From the NCBI GenBank assembly GCA_033060915.1, contig CM065382.1, positions 3,830,001-3,894,000 on the forward strand: a stretch of 64,000 nucleotides of DNA, in the 5' to 3' direction. Shown one piece after another: positions 12,767-25,068 of this stretch. The notes under the pieces are model-generated. The model was not told the DNA's origin. It did no database searches and worked only from the letters and a program-made list of their open reading frames with translations. Source of the DNA: Euryodendron excelsum. Lineage: Eukaryota > Streptophyta > Magnoliopsida > Ericales > Pentaphylacaceae. The number at the start of each line of letters is the position of its first letter. Within the stretch, counting starts at the first letter, position 1. Both the position numbers and the translations under genes were made by a program.

Positions 12767-12774
12767 TATAAATA
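12767..12774 (+). promoter_or_regulatory. TATA box of oxidase gene 1
   Basis: TATAAATA lies 47 bp before the start codon at 12821. It is preserved at the same place before gene 2. With a normal TATA-to-start distance of about 30 bp, the 5' leader would be only about 15-25 nt. Confidence 0.8.
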
Positions 12775-12820
12775 ACAGACCTTTCATCTCATTCTATCAT
12801 CAGCTACCTAGCAATCTAAC

Positions 12821-14410
12821 ATGAAGACTCCAATGGCTTCACTGCTTTCCCTTCTTTCTATTCTCTGCTTCATTCCATGGGCAGCTTCAGCTCATACTCA
12901 TGAGAATTTCCTTCAATGTCTTTCCCTTCATTCTCCAAACTCCAGCTCAATCTCCAAAGTAATTTACACTCCACAAAACTCTTCATATACATCCATCTTG
13001 CAGTTCTCAATACGAAATCTCCGATTCACAACACCTGACACCCCCAAACCTCTAGTCATTGTTACACCATTGCAGGAAGCCCAAATCCAGGCAACTATTC
13101 TTTGTGCTAAAGAACATGGCATGAATATTCGGGTTCGAAGTGGTGGCCATGATTACGAGGGTCTTTCTTATGTTTCTCATGAATTTTCATTTGTCATGAT
13201 TGATCTAATAAATTTTCGATCAATCTCTATTGACATTGAAAGTAGCACTGGATGGGTTCAAACTGGTGCCACCCTTGGTGAAGTTTACTATAGAATTGCT
13301 GAGAAAAGTAGAACTCATGGCTTTACGGCAGGAATTTGCCCTACTGTAGGTGTTGGTGGACACTTCAGTGGGGGAGGATGGGGCATGATCTCGCGTAAAC
13401 ATGGCATTGCTGTCGATAACATCATTGATGCTCGATTAATTGATGTTAACGGCAAAATTCTTGACAGAGAAGCCATGGGGGAAGACCATTTTTGGGCCCT
13501 TAGAGGAGGTGGAGGTGCTAGTTTTGGTGTCGTCGTTGCATGGAAGATAAGGCTAGTTCCTCTTCCGCAAACTGTGACTGTTTTCACAGTGAACAGAACC
13601 TCGGAAAAAAATGCAACCAAGCTTGTACATCGGTGGCAACAAATTGCAGACACGATTGATGAAAACCTTGTTTTGAGACTCGCCATAAGAAGCGTGAATT
13701 CTAGCCAGGGCGGAAAGAGAACAATACAAGCATCATTCACTTCTTTGTATCTTGGTGGAGTTGATGCACTCCTTGCATTGATGCAAGAAAACTTTCCTGA
13801 GTTGGGTTTGGCGAGAGCAGACTGTTCTCAAATGAGCTGGATTGAATCAGTCCTCTATTTCGCCGGTTTTAGTGGACTATCTCTTGATATTTTGCTGGAT
13901 AGGACTGCTGTGGTGAACAGTTATTTCAAAGGAAAATCAGATTATGTGACGGAAACCATTTCCGAAAACGGTCTGGAGCAGATATGGAAGAGATATAATG
14001 AACAAGACGTGGAGGCATCTGAACTTTATTTCTTTCCTTATGGTGGAAGGATTAGTGAGATTTCGGATTCTGAAACTGCTTTTGCTCATCGATCTGGGAC
14101 CAAATACTGCATCCTTTATACAGTGAACTGGCTGGAAGAAGGAACAGCTGCAATGAATAGGCACATGACTTTTATTCGAAGGTTTTACAGTTTTATGGCT
14201 CCCTATGTTTCCAAGTCTCCAAGAACTGCATATATCAACTATAGAGATCTTGACGTGGGAATGAATAGCAAAGGTAATACAAGCTATGCACAAGCAAGCA
14301 TTTGGGGTTTTAAGTATTTCAAGGCTAACTTCAAAAGATTGGTATATGTGAAGACCATGGTTGATCCAGGTAATTTCTTCAGGAATGAACAGAGCATTCC
14401 AGCTCTGTGA
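12821..14410 (+). CDS. Berberine bridge enzyme-like FAD-linked oxidase, paralogue 1
   Basis: An intronless 529-aa protein of normal length for plant BBE-like enzymes. Residues 1-24 form a signal peptide (hydrophobic core, AASA before H25), so it is probably secreted or vacuolar. The FAD-binding-4 fold spans about 75-250. His110 in RSGGHDYEG and Cys173 in GICPTVG are the two residues that bind FAD covalently in this family. Val176, three after that Cys, matches the gatekeeper position whose Val form is associated with oxygen-reactive oxidases (from family knowledge). The C-terminal BBE domain covers about 465-524 (YINYRDLD to VDPGNFFRNEQSIP). N-glycosylation sequons are present, for example NRT at 258. 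It probably oxidises an alcohol, sugar or alkaloid-like substrate and releases H2O2; the substrate cannot be read from sequence. The start is supported by the signal peptide and the TATA box at 12767. Confidence 0.95.
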   Translation: MKTPMASLLSLLSILCFIPWAASAHTHENFLQCLSLHSPNSSSISKVIYTPQNSSYTSILQFSIRNLRFTTPDTPKPLVIVTPLQEAQIQATILCAKEHGMNIRVRSGGHDYEGLSYVSHEFSFVMIDLINFRSISIDIESSTGWVQTGATLGEVYYRIAEKSRTHGFTAGICPTVGVGGHFSGGGWGMISRKHGIAVDNIIDARLIDVNGKILDREAMGEDHFWALRGGGGASFGVVVAWKIRLVPLPQTVTVFTVNRTSEKNATKLVHRWQQIADTIDENLVLRLAIRSVNSSQGGKRTIQASFTSLYLGGVDALLALMQENFPELGLARADCSQMSWIESVLYFAGFSGLSLDILLDRTAVVNSYFKGKSDYVTETISENGLEQIWKRYNEQDVEASELYFFPYGGRISEISDSETAFAHRSGTKYCILYTVNWLEEGTAAMNRHMTFIRRFYSFMAPYVSKSPRTAYINYRDLDVGMNSKGNTSYAQASIWGFKYFKANFKRLVYVKTMVDPGNFFRNEQSIPAL

Positions 14411-14467
14411 TCATGAAAGAAGAACAAATGTTGGTTAGGAATCCTTTGGAAGAAAAGATTAACCCCT

Positions 14468-14566
14468 AATAAATTTTTTGTTTTATTATATGGACATAGT
14501 AAATAAAGGACCCAGGGATGTTAAGTCAATGTTTGTGTAGTTACTTATATAATTTCGATCAATAAA
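14468..14566 (+). terminator. Polyadenylation signals of oxidase gene 1
   Basis: AATAAA occurs at 14468-14473, 14502-14507 and 14561-14566, within 160 bp of the stop codon. All three are conserved after gene 2. Which one is used cannot be told from sequence. Confidence 0.6.
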
Positions 14567-15756
14567 AATATACTTGCTTTTTATTTCAATTTTATGCCAG
14601 TAACTTTAATGTATTTTGTTTGTTTGGAAATTAGTTTGAACACTTCCCTGTTGCAAGTACATTTATTCCATTTTCTTCACTTCATATCACTATCCAAAGT
14701 AACAGCGATTTGCTTCATTGAGAATATGTAAATAGATTACCCTGTGATCATTATGGTAATTAGATTGTGAGCTCCGATGAGTTGTGTGTGCATACGGTTG
14801 TGTCCTTTTGTCCCACCGATGGGAAACTACAGATGGGGTTAGATATATATCTCATTACATTATGAAAGAACATCATTTCCTCAATCAAAATATTTTGCTA
14901 TTCTGGCAATATAGACAACAAAACGTCATTGAATCACGAGCATTGACAAATTATATGTAATAATTTAATAAAATCCACTTCAACCGTGAAGGTGGGTTTA
15001 TTTGGTGAGGATCAAGTCAAATGTGTAGGTTTCCTAGCTTGACGTGATAATGTTCGTTTAACTTTCTTCAAATAACTTTTCAAAACTTGCAATGGAAGGG
15101 GACTATAATTGGTCAATCGTTATGTGCCAATTCGCGCACTGTTCAGATAGATTAATTTGTAATGGTAAAGGTGGATGAAAGACATATATGTATATATATA
15201 TTCATTCCTGAAAATGAAATAGATGAAAGACATGCTTTAACAAACACTTATAATCATATTGGTAAAGGAAGAGCTAGTTAAAGCTCTAATGACAATCAAG
15301 GGTCTAACTCAGAAATATTTCCAAGGAACATAATTAAACGTGAGCTCCCTTCGCGGGATTTGTATAATTTAAAATGTGTACTTAATTAAAATTGTATTAT
15401 TTTTTGTTTTTTAAAAATATATATTGAAGGTTAATTAAAAAGTCTTCGTCATGACACTAATAGTCACGCATAATAAAAGAATATTCTGTAGAGACTATAG
15501 CTAACAATTAGGCATAATGAGTAGTTAAAAAGTTGTGTGATCGTCACCGGCCATAAAATTAACATGCATGCCATCATTTTGATCATGAAAAGAATCCATT
15601 GCTAGTTGGGACTCCACCCACAGGAGATTACACCTGCCTTTAAATTTCAATTCACAAAGCTTCTCCAATATCTTTATGCATGAGAACTATTTTGGGTTTC
15701 TCTGTGAAAACAAATTAGCCACATTGACTAACTTGTAGAGAGAAAAAAATTACTGG
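14567..15756. other. Unit A 3' flank, non-coding
   Basis: This aligns closely with 59028-60248 after gene 2. It contains no recognisable gene and has a short TA/TG microsatellite near 15188-15202. The main difference is at about 14647, where unit B has a filler insertion. Confidence 0.75.
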
Positions 15757-16010
15757 CACTACAAGAAAAGAGAGCATTTATAACGGAGTATTTGTGATGG
15801 CTGCCTTTGCCATCGCAAATACTCTATTATTCGTGATGGCAATGTTCCGGACACAAAAAATACTATTTGTGACGGCACTATTTGCGACGGCAATCTTGTT
15901 GTCGCAAAAAAGGTATAAAACGACACCGTTTGGTCTAGTTAAATCCAACACCTTTTATGTGATAATTATTTGGGATGGGGTGGTGCCGTCGCAAATAGTA
16001 TTTAATAAAA
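15757..16010 (+). mobile_element. Left end of a CACTA element
   Basis: The sequence starts CACTACAAGAAAAG, a classic CACTA terminus. Subterminal motifs follow in both orientations, such as 'tttgccatcgcaaatac', 'tgtgacggcac', 'tttgcgacggcaa' and 'gtcgcaaaaa'. It begins exactly where homology between units A and B stops. The matching right-hand array is at 34485-34885. No transposase is recognisable between them, so the element would be non-autonomous. Confidence 0.75.
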
Positions 16011-16089
16011 TGACATAGTTTCATTCTCAAAATGATTCTCCAACACCCCCCCCCCTTTTTGCCCTTTTCCCTTTACCAAAGCCTAAAAT

Positions 16090-17060
16090 CAACTTTGTAA
16101 GTTCATGTAATTGGCTAAATTTTGTGACACGTCTTGTTTGATATATTTTGGGGACTTGAGTTATCAATCACAAGCATTCGGAAGAGATTTCAAGCTTATT
16201 CATACAAACTCAGGCTAAGAGAGATTTGTACAATACTTTTTGCCTTCTGTAAGGGATTTCGAGAAATGTCAATGGAGTTCGAAGGATTTCAAGGGTAAAA
16301 ACAGTGTGTTGATGTGCATGGGTTCTCTTGTAACTAATTTTTAACCATGATACAATTCGAATTTGAAAAGCTCATTACAGGAAAAGTGTCTTCTTTCCAG
16401 AGAACTTTGAATCACATCAAGCCGATATCTAAGTAAAAAGATATGGACTTCGCAGGATGTCACGAGATGTTGATGGAAAAAACAGTGAGCATACAAAAAC
16501 TGGGGTTGAGCTCGCGGGATCTCGCTAGACCTCACGGGAGCGAGCTATGCCAAATTTGGAACCTCGAGAATCGCGCCGCTAGGGTTTTTTTGCCCCTATT
16601 TAAAGCCCAACACACTTCCCCAAGTAAAATCGGAGCAACCACATTGAAAACTCCTAGAAAGAAGTATTCCTAACCTTTCTAGAAGCTCAGAAACAAATCT
16701 TCGCAATAATCTTCTTCAATCCAAGTGAAGAAATCAAGGGCCTTGATAGAGTTCAAGGCGTGAAATCTGTTCTAAGGGGATCTGAACAGTGGTCAAGCAC
16801 GGAGACGGTGAATCGTGGATAAGAGCAAGGTCAAGACAATCATTAGATTATGAAATTGATAGGTTTTGATTGTAAGGAGTCTTGTAACCGTCTGAACGAT
16901 GAGATATAGTGCATGATCTTTGTCTAACAAAAGAGACACGTGATTTTTCTCCCATTTAAGGGTTTCCACGGCAAAAATCTGATGTGTTCTTGGTTGAATG
17001 GTTTACTTTATCTTATGACTTGATAAATATAATATTGCTCATTATCATTACATCTTGACC
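16090..17060 (+). mobile_element. Possible copia-type LTR remnant
   Basis: The segment ends with 'tttttctcccatttaaggg' and then 'tttccacggcaaaaatct', a motif typical of the U5 region of plant Ty1/copia LTRs. It also carries 'cctatttaaagccc', a plausible TATA region, and GC-rich inverted motifs ('ctcgcgggatctcgc', 'cacgggagcgag'). I could not find TG/CA ends or a target duplication, so the call is tentative. Confidence 0.35.
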
Positions 17061-17392
17061 TAATATTGTGGTAATTAGTCTCTTTGACAAAATATAGAGA
17101 AAGGCTAGGTTTTTTCAAACTTAGAAAAAAAAAAAAAAAAAAGCCCTAGAATCAGTTGATGATTCCCTCTTCCCTCTTCCCTTTGTAAAATCACCAACGT
17201 CGGCAAAAGCTCTACTCCGTCCCTCCATCGTGCTACTCTGGCCAGACATGCTCCTCCGATAAGCTACTACTCTCTCTCTCCCCCATGATCCAATGAAGAA
17301 TGGATTGATCTTGGCTCGGCGATGTCGCTACAGATTCCGACAATATGCTCTCCTAATCCTCCATCCCTAGCCCACATTTCTCTGCCCCTGCA

Positions 17393-17818
17393 ATGGCGGT
17401 GGCGGCAATGTTACTACGGCCTATTTCCAGTGCTGGTGGAACTGGTTAAAGCTCCAAGCTTCCACAGCCTTATTCAACTCCCACATTCGAGCTGCTACTT
17501 CCTTGCTGTGTTGGTGGTCATTTCAAAGATGGCTTTCCTAAAACTGCCACCACTCCGGCCGTGTCGGTAGACCCACCACCTCCGCCTCCTCCTCCGCTGC
17601 CGCCACCCAAAGAAGAAGACAGGGTTGAAGTAGAAGTAGGAGGGCTTGGGCTTCTAATGGTATCCAGGATAAAGGTAGGCTCTCTACCTAGAAAGCAACC
17701 TTCTTTGTTATTCCACTTACGCAACAATGGATTTGAAGATGGAGACAATGAAGAAAATGAAGAAGAAGAAGAAACCTCTGCTACAAGCTATAATACCCCC
17801 TTCCCCTTCCCCTCAAAG
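17393..17818 (+). pseudogene. Captured 5' exon of an unidentified plant gene
   Basis: An ATG in good context opens MAVAAMLLRPISSAGGTG and meets a TAA after 18 codons. The same frame then runs on: a run of eight prolines (VDPPPPPPPPLPPP), an acidic stretch (EDGDNEENEEEEE) and a Ser-rich tail, up to a consensus splice donor (GTAAGT) near 17819. The N-terminus looks like an organelle transit peptide. I do not recognise the gene. Position between CACTA ends and loss of the frame suggest transposon-captured DNA. A possible further exon ends at 'ccttcgaag' before GT at 18198, and another lies at 27704-27851. Confidence 0.45.
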
Positions 17819-18198
17819 GGTAAGTGCATCCCTTCATCTAACAAAGACCCACAAATCCACACACACTCTCTCTCCCCCACATTTTGAAAACCCAGAAAAT
17901 AAAATAAGAGACCACCCAAAAGTTCAATACCAAAGAAAATAAATATATATATACACACACATAAGCACGAAGGATAGATGAAAATAAATTACTGCTGAAA
18001 GCAAAAGGCCTTAAATAACTGGTGTCAATATATATATACATATATAAATCAAAGCAAATTGTGGAGATCTGAGCTTTAGCCTCCAATCAAAGCTTCTGGC
18101 CTCACGCTTTCACCGCTGCAATCAGTGTATATAAATCAGCATATGTGAACATTGCAATGCGTCCAAATCGAAAGAGGTGGACGAGCAGCCTTCGAAGG

Positions 18199-19004
18199 TA
18201 TTCTGATAGCTTTTCGTTAATATGATGTTCTAATGTTGCTACAAGCTTCTGTCTGTTGCTTTATATTGTTGTTAAATATTCCTCGTAATTGTCAGTAATA
18301 TTCTTTATGAGATATTCAAAGCAAATTGATATTTGCCCTTAGGCTATGTTTGGATGGTAGGAATGAGAAGCGAATTAAATTTCAGATATTATTTATTCTG
18401 TTGCTTGGTATGTGCAAGACATGGAAATGTCATCTGGAGTCATATTTCCTAGTCCAGATATTATTTGGTATACGTGATCTTTATAAGATAAACTGCAATA
18501 AAATTCCTATAAGGTAAACTCTACATACATGATCTTTAAAATTGATGGGGCAAGATTAGAATGTAAACTGCAAATAAATGAAGATTAAATAAAGAAAAAA
18601 GAAAAAGAGTAATACAACAAATACATAATCTTTATTTCTCCACATTTACATGCAATAAGTTCTCACGTTAATTGCCTTTCTCTTCTTTTTTTTGTCCCCG
18701 TGAAGCAAAGGAAAAGGCATTTGCATAGTGAGAATAACAAAAGGAAAAACTTTAGGGAAAGCAAGGGTGAACTTTTTGATGGTGAATGCCATTTTCCTTC
18801 TTTCTTTTCCAAATTTCCGAATAACTACGAGGAATATTTAGCTCTAAAATTTATTTAAGCAATAAGATACATATGAGAAATGATTTTCTCCCATTTTTTT
18901 CCCTCACATAGTTTTTGAAGCAACGAAAAAGACAGTCGCAAAGTGAAGATAACTTAAAGGAAAATTTGAGGGGAAGGGAAATCAAGGGTGAAATCTTGGA
19001 TGGT
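18199..19004. repeat. Intergenic; first half of a ~200-bp tandem duplication
   Basis: About 18690-18850 and about 18890-19004 plus 27182-27260 are two copies of the same sequence ('gaagcaaaggaaaaggca' versus 'gaagcaacgaaaaagaca', then 'ggtgaatgccattttcc' versus 'ggtgaatgtcatttcc'). The second copy is split by the retroelement at 19005-27176. The rest holds no recognisable gene. Confidence 0.65.
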
Positions 19005-19112
19005 TGATTCGCTCCGAAAATTACAAAATGGAGTTAGTACCCCGCAAGAGTACGAGGGTCGCGATGAAGTATAAACTAGTAATCCGGTATCGTTCTCTCC
19101 CAAGAGACCTAG

Positions 19113-20597
19113 TGATTACTCTAAAAAATAGTAATCTCTAGGCCTAAATTGGTGGTTGATTAGTTGAATTTCTGTGTTAATTTAGTGTTTTTACTCCTAA
19201 AATGCATTAAAACCCTTTTTGTGCACTTTTTACAGGAATTGGAGCTTAAACCAAGGCAAATGGGCAAAAATTAGGATGACCGATTGATCATCCGATCAAA
19301 TGGTCCATGGAACGTTTGATCGGCCGATCAATCACTAGACTCACCGATCGATCTGAGATATCTGTTCGACCCTCTACAACAAACTTCAGAGAGGGAGCTT
19401 TTCCGATCGACCGGCCGTTCGATCGGTGACATCGGAACTCCCTTAACAAACGACACAAATGCAAACTTCAGAGAGGTCGGTTTTGCATTCGATCGGGCGA
19501 TCGATCGCCATTCTCCGTTCGATCGGATGCCACCACCGATCGATCGGTCTGTAAAGAGTCTGTTTTTTTGCAGTGTATAAAAGCTGTATATACGGGACAA
19601 AGTAGGGGATGTCGAAAATCTGCAGATCTGGACAGTAGGAGGAGCTTCTAAAGTAGAACTTTTGATATTTTATAAGGTTTTTAGTTAGATTTACTTTAAT
19701 GCTTTGTAATGTTGTCATTTATTGCTTTTGGATCATTGTAAATGAATGTTTTATATATGAAGTGAATATTTCTCTACTCTTTCTAGCCATTTTCTCTCAT
19801 CTTCTTGCCATTTTTTCTCACTTTCTTATCAACCAAACACTAGTTCTACATAGTTTAATAGTAGATTTGTCTTCATTTATGCTCTTTGACATGGATTCTA
19901 ATAGCTAAACATCCCTTGGATGTGGTTGTGAAGATCCACCAAGGATCTTCAAAGGGTTAAAAATGAGATGTTTGAACTTTAAGGCCATATCCTTAGAATT
20001 CCATGGTTTCATATGATTTAGCATGAGATTCATTAGAAAAACTTAGGTTCGTAACCCCTTGGCAATATTTATGCACAAATCAATATTTGGTATAGGTATT
20101 GCATATGTCTAAGATTTGATTCTAGGGTGCTAGTCATAGATTCCATCTTTATGCTCAATCAAATAGAAACCCACATTTTTATAGTCGACATTTTCTTAAT
20201 CAAGAATCCAATATGCGATTCTTGATTTGAGTGTAAACTTCTCATTTGAAACTCTTGTTGTGAATTGGTAGATTGAAACAACCATGTCCAAGCTTTTCCC
20301 TAATTACATAAAACTAGATTTTATTGCCTTCATGAATTATTAAGTTATTGCACTAATCATAAACACAACCATCATCTCAAAACCAATAAATTTTCGGTCT
20401 CTTTTATATTAGAAAAAGAAAAGAATTTTCCTTTGCAATCCATCAAGATAAGTGCCCGTGCTAGTTGAGCTTTGTTGCTATATTTGCAAAATTCCCTTGG
20501 GAGAGAACGACACCGGATTCTCCAGTTTTACTACATTCATGACCTCTGTATTCTTGCGGAGTGACTCCGATTGTGAAGCACATCTGTAGTCGTATCA
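19113..20597 (+). mobile_element. Nested solo LTR, opposite orientation
   Basis: A 1,485-bp LTR from TGATTACTC to GTATCA sits inside the 3' LTR of the host element, with the target duplication CCTAG at 19108-19112 and 20598-20602. It is a diverged relative of the host LTR, in reverse orientation. It carries the same kind of GATCGATCGG-rich palindrome array (about 19270-19560). It has no internal domain or second LTR, so it formed by LTR-LTR recombination after insertion. Confidence 0.9.
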
Positions 20598-22124
20598 CCT
20601 AGCCAAATATAGGCTCTAGCACTCAACTCACACTAACTCAACCTAGGATTGATTTATAATTATGTGGAAAATTTGGCTCTAAAATAAAAAGAAAAATAAA
20701 AGGACCAAAAATCTTTAGGTTTTTTATGAGGTTTTGATTTACTAAACTAATACAATGAAAATTAAAGCAATTAACTAGGCAATTGATTTAAATGTAAAGC
20801 AATTAAAATAGAAAGCTTGGATATGATTGATTCAATCCACCAATTCACAACAAGAATTTCAATAGAGGATTTTTATAACTCAAATAAAAAATCACACCGT
20901 GGATTCTTGATTTGGAATATTTTGACCATAAAACCTTGAGTTCATATTTAGTTAAGTGTAGGGATTAAACTAATTAATAAAACCCTAGAAGCAAACCTTA
21001 TAAATGTGCAAGATTTATAACAATTGTTGAATTGCGCATAAATATTACCAAATGGGTTATAAATCTAAGTTTTCGAATAAATTTAACACCCAACCAAATA
21101 GAACTATACAAATCTATGAATAAAACTTTGAAGTTCATGAATCCCCATTGAAATACTTGAAAATCCTTTATGGATCTTCACAATCACACCCAAGAGATAT
21201 TTAGCTACTAAAACTCATAATAAAAAGCATAAATGAAAGTAAATCTAACATTAAACTAAGTAAAACTAGTGTTTGGTTGCTAAGAAAGTAAGAGAAAGTG
21301 GCAAGAAAGTGAAGAAAAATACATTACAATGAAAGAAAGTTACAATTTTTACTCCTACATTAACATTACAAACATAAATCTAAGCTAAAAATACACAAAA
21401 ACATAAAAACCAACCTTGGAGGAGCCTCTCACGCCGCCCCCTTGGCTGCTACAAACCCAAAAAATCTTTCTCTCCCATTTTTTTCGAACAACACAGCTTT
21501 TAAGCTCCAGAACTTTATCGACCGATCGATCAGTACCGTTCACCGATCGAACGGTCACTGTAGCATTCGATCGGTCACTATTCACTGTTTTTACTATTCA
21601 CGGGCATTGTTCACCGATCGATCGAGTACTGTTCACCGATCGATCGAGTACTGTTCACCGATCGATTGGGCACTGTTCATTAATCAATCGGGCGTTGTTC
21701 ACCGATCGAACGGCCTATCGATCGATAAAACAGCCTCTCTGAAGTTTGCCAAATCAATCGATTGGTTACTATTCATCCGTCCACCTTGAAGCTTGATTTT
21801 GACTACCTTAGAAGCCGATTCAGCCGATGCACATTAGAGGACAAAATTTAGATCTTGAAGTCTTATTTCCAATAGCGTAAAAATCAGCTTAATCGGATAT
21901 TGGAGTAAAAAGATATGGCCAGAATACCGAGATGGGTTTGAATTTTCATGACCAAATTATTCGCCTTGAACCCGCTTTGAATATTCTTGCTTTCTTTTTG
22001 CCTTTATTAGCTTATATAACCTACAAAGCACACACAAAACATAATCAAACAAATATCTAACTAAAATAAGAAAATTAACACTAATATAAATCTAACAAAG
22101 TGCAAATTAAGAGCTTACGATTAC
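20598..22124 (-). repeat. 3' LTR (main part) of the 19005-27176 element
   Basis: This continues the LTR begun at 19005-19107. Compared with the 5' LTR at 25591-27176 it lacks about 18-20 bp at its inner end, including the expected TGATTACACCC start and the purine tract. Its palindrome array at about 21510-21800 is longer than that of its sister LTR (about 26610-26850), so the array changed length after insertion. Confidence 0.85.
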
Positions 22125-24594
22125 AACCCGCAACTTACATTTTGCTAGTCCCTAGCAAAAACAATAAAAAATATAAAGAATAATCTCCACTTTCGTAGGA
22201 GTCACGGATGCACTTAGCTTATGCACCTAGCCTTTAAACCCCTAGGTTACCCCTAGTGGACGAGTGGTGTCTCGTGAGGGTTTTCAGTAATGATACCCAC
22301 AAACATCCTTGTGTGAATTGCCTATTAAGATAAGAATAAGTAATGAATGCATAATCCTACTCAAGTCAACATTGATGTCACTCCAAACTCCAACACTTGC
22401 ATTAATATGCAACAACACATACAAAAGAAAGGTTCATATGTGTGGGTGAAGAATCATGCTAAACAACACAAATAAAACTCATATACTCAAATTCACCCCT
22501 TTTACGCTTTGATTCAATCCTCACAGGACATACACTCGCAAATAAAGTTCCACATGGTTCTCACAATGATATGCCCAATAATGGAGTAAATGTAAAAAGA
22601 CAAAACAAGTGAACATACCAATTACAAAAACTGAAAAGATAGAAATGTATCGACATTAGCATAGCTCCATGAAAGAATATTCAAAGTTAAGCATTGATTC
22701 AAAGAAATTGACAAAATAAAGCTTATACTCTATTAAAAACTTCAATCAAGCACAACTTGGATCAACTATGCCATGTAGAAGCGGTGAAAGGCAAGGATAA
22801 GGAGAGGGAGCAAATGGCCATATCATGTGTGATCAAGGCATGACATGATGAATGCAAAACAACTACAACTCTCTCTTTTCAACTTTCAGTACACTTTTCT
22901 CCAAACTCACTATTCTCTTTAAATATTTTCAACTTTTGAACTCCTCTTTCACTTTTTTCTCCTTTTTATTCTCTTTTTTTTTCCTTCTCTTTTTTTATTT
23001 TTTTTTCTTTTCTTACTTCTCCTTTTGTTTCCATTCTTTTATCATTCCCTTTAGAATCAACAACTACTTTTCATATTTTACTATGCTCTTTTTGCATTGA
23101 ATTTTCTAAATCAATCTCCTATATTTTTCTTTTTTTTTTAAGTAAAAGATCAACAAGGGTTAAGGGAAAATATACGGTTCAGTAATGGGATACTTATGGC
23201 TATGAAGAAGAAAATGGCATAGAATTATATCTAAAGTTGTACAACCGAAGCATTTCATAGGGTATAAGTGTCATTAACAAGATCAAAACTCAACTCATGA
23301 ACCAAAAACAAGCATAATGAAGCTATTGAATGAAGTGAGGGTGAAGAAACTATCCTTGATTGAATGTAAACGCTCTAAAATGCGATAAATTCTCTAAAGC
23401 TCACCCAGTAATAATCTCCACTAATGTAAGGGTGAAAGTGCCAAGACTAGTAACAAAAATTGTGTTAAAAAAACATGATTATGTACAATGATGTAATTCC
23501 CTCTACAAATGCATGAATTAAGCAATCTCCACAACATACTGGGTATGAGAAGTGATTCAACATCATCTTGAGTAAAGATATATGCAAAAATTTCTATTTT
23601 CTAATCTCAAAAGGCACTTTCCCAAGTAAAATGATTTTTTTTATAGGGTGCAAGACAAAGAAACAAAAACAAAAAATAGAAGCAAAGCCTCTATCCCACC
23701 CCTAATTTAAAATGATGCATTGTCCTCAATGCATGAGAACAAGGCATTGAATATAATTCAATGGTGGAAAAAGAGAAAAATAGGGTGCAAAAGGCACCCC
23801 CAACTTATAATGCAACATAAACGAAGAAAACAAAGAAACTAAACAACTTAAAGCACCCTCAACTTAAAATGAGAAAATAAACTAAGAAAACAAAGAAATA
23901 AAACTACTCCTATTCCTACATAAATGAGAGAGAGAATGGATCACCTAATGCCACAAAATGAGAATTTACCATCATCCCACACCCCCAACTTATAGATCTT
24001 CAAAGAGTTCAAACAAGCATAAGAATATACAATGGCCACTTGTTTGATGAAATCTATTATATAACCCTGAAGCACATAAGGGTAAAAAGGGTCATGGTAT
24101 GTAGAAAATAAAGAATGATCATGCACAAAGGTGCCAATTATGTTCATGCCATAAAGTGCTTGACCCTCCCCTTCTTCTTAGTCGGCCATGGGAATGATGC
24201 TTGCTCCAAAGGTTGGGACATGGAGCTCCAAAGGCTCCGGTAGGTTAGGACTAGGTGTTAGAGGTGTAAAAGTAGGGGTCACTTAATCCCTAGACATGGT
24301 AAGAATGTCCTCTAAACCATCAACATCCTCATTATCATGCACATTCCCAACATTAAACAGACCAAAGTCATCATTAAGGGTAGACTCATCACTACCCCAC
24401 TCCTCTTGTTTGGAGTCCCCAATTTCGGACTCCTCTCTCTCAATTTCTTCATCCCTAAATTCATTTTCAATTATTTCCCCACTTACCTTAGGAATGTCTT
24501 CCTTAGACTCAAAGTCTTGGGGAAGGATGGTTTGGTTAATGATGTTCTCAATACTAAGGTCAGTGACGGGATGGATTTGTTCAATTGGATGGAC
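22125..24594. other. Internal non-coding part of the non-autonomous element
   Basis: There is no recognisable protein. It includes a T/C-rich tract at about 22860-23100 that yields a meaningless Phe/Ser-rich frame. It also includes blocks shared with the Athila element's zone between ORF2 and the 3' LTR (for example 'caataatggagtaaatg' and 'aaacaagtgaacat'). Confidence 0.75.
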
Positions 24595-25068
24595 TTACTC
24601 TTGGTTAGAGTAAAAATTAAGGTGATTTTCATTAAAGCTCACTTGGAGTGGAGGTGGATATTCAACGTGCTCATGGTGGTAATGAATTCGTGAAGCTTCA
24701 CGAAAATAGTCAAAGGGGTTCTTGTAGGTTTGAAGGGATTCTTGATAATGCTTTGAAAAGGCTCCATCATGTTCCTTACCAATGTTAAATTCATTACACT
24801 CGCCAAGATTGGGAGGTGGTCGAGGAGGCTCCCTTTGACCATTAACTTTAAGGCATTCTCTAAGAGACATGTTAGATGGTTCTTGTGCTTTAAGCCTATT
24901 AGCCCGAATATAGTTTCTAAGAGATTTACATGGAGGTGTTTTCACACCACCATTCTCATAAATGCTCTCATTGCCACCATGGGGGGTGTGATTATATTCC
25001 CTAAAATTGGGAGGTAGTCGGGGAGGCTCCTTTAGGCCATTGGCTATAAGGTGTTCCCTCATTGTCAT
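24595..25068 (-). CDS. Short internal-repeat protein of the non-autonomous element
   Basis: A 157-aa open frame in the sense direction, first after the primer-binding site. It contains three imperfect repeats of about 25-30 residues: REHLIANGLKEPPRLPPN, then LRNYIRANRLKAQEPSN, then LRECLKVNGQREPPRPPPN. The rest is charged and Tyr/His-rich. I recognise no domain. Its position is that of gag, and it may be a shrunken gag or a protein specific to this group. It could also be non-functional; only the repeats argue for past selection. Confidence 0.4.
   Translation of the reverse strand: MTMREHLIANGLKEPPRLPPNFREYNHTPHGGNESIYENGGVKTPPCKSLRNYIRANRLKAQEPSNMSLRECLKVNGQREPPRPPPNLGECNEFNIGKEHDGAFSKHYQESLQTYKNPFDYFREASRIHYHHEHVEYPPPLQVSFNENHLNFYSNQE

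Larger units (their letters stand above)
5999..15756 (+). repeat. Duplication unit A (contains oxidase gene 1)
   Basis: This block is paralogous, in direct orientation, to about 35861-60248 (unit B) once insertions are removed. Both start at 'atgcttcacttcccaatt' and stay alignable to 'gagagaaaaaaattactg'. The two oxidase genes sit in the same position in each. A-only segments are 6526-7166, a Helitron-like stub at 10038-10078, a Tourist-like element at 10511-10987, and promoter DNA around 11165-11440 and 12050-12435 that B has lost. At 15757 the homology stops exactly at a CACTA terminus. Confidence 0.9.

Noticed and set aside
13315..13740. 141-aa antisense open frame inside oxidase gene 1, repeated at 57776-58201 in gene 2
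   Set aside because: It is conserved only because the sense genes are nearly identical. It has no domain, and the composition is that of the reverse strand of a coding region.
22852..23100. 82-aa Phe/Ser-rich frame that looks like a membrane protein
   Set aside because: It is produced by a T/C-rich simple tract in the non-coding interior of a retrotransposon.
24296..24693. Overlapping 105- and 118-aa plus-strand frames in the non-autonomous element
   Set aside because: They run antisense to the element. Only the minus-strand frame at 24595-25068 has internal structure.
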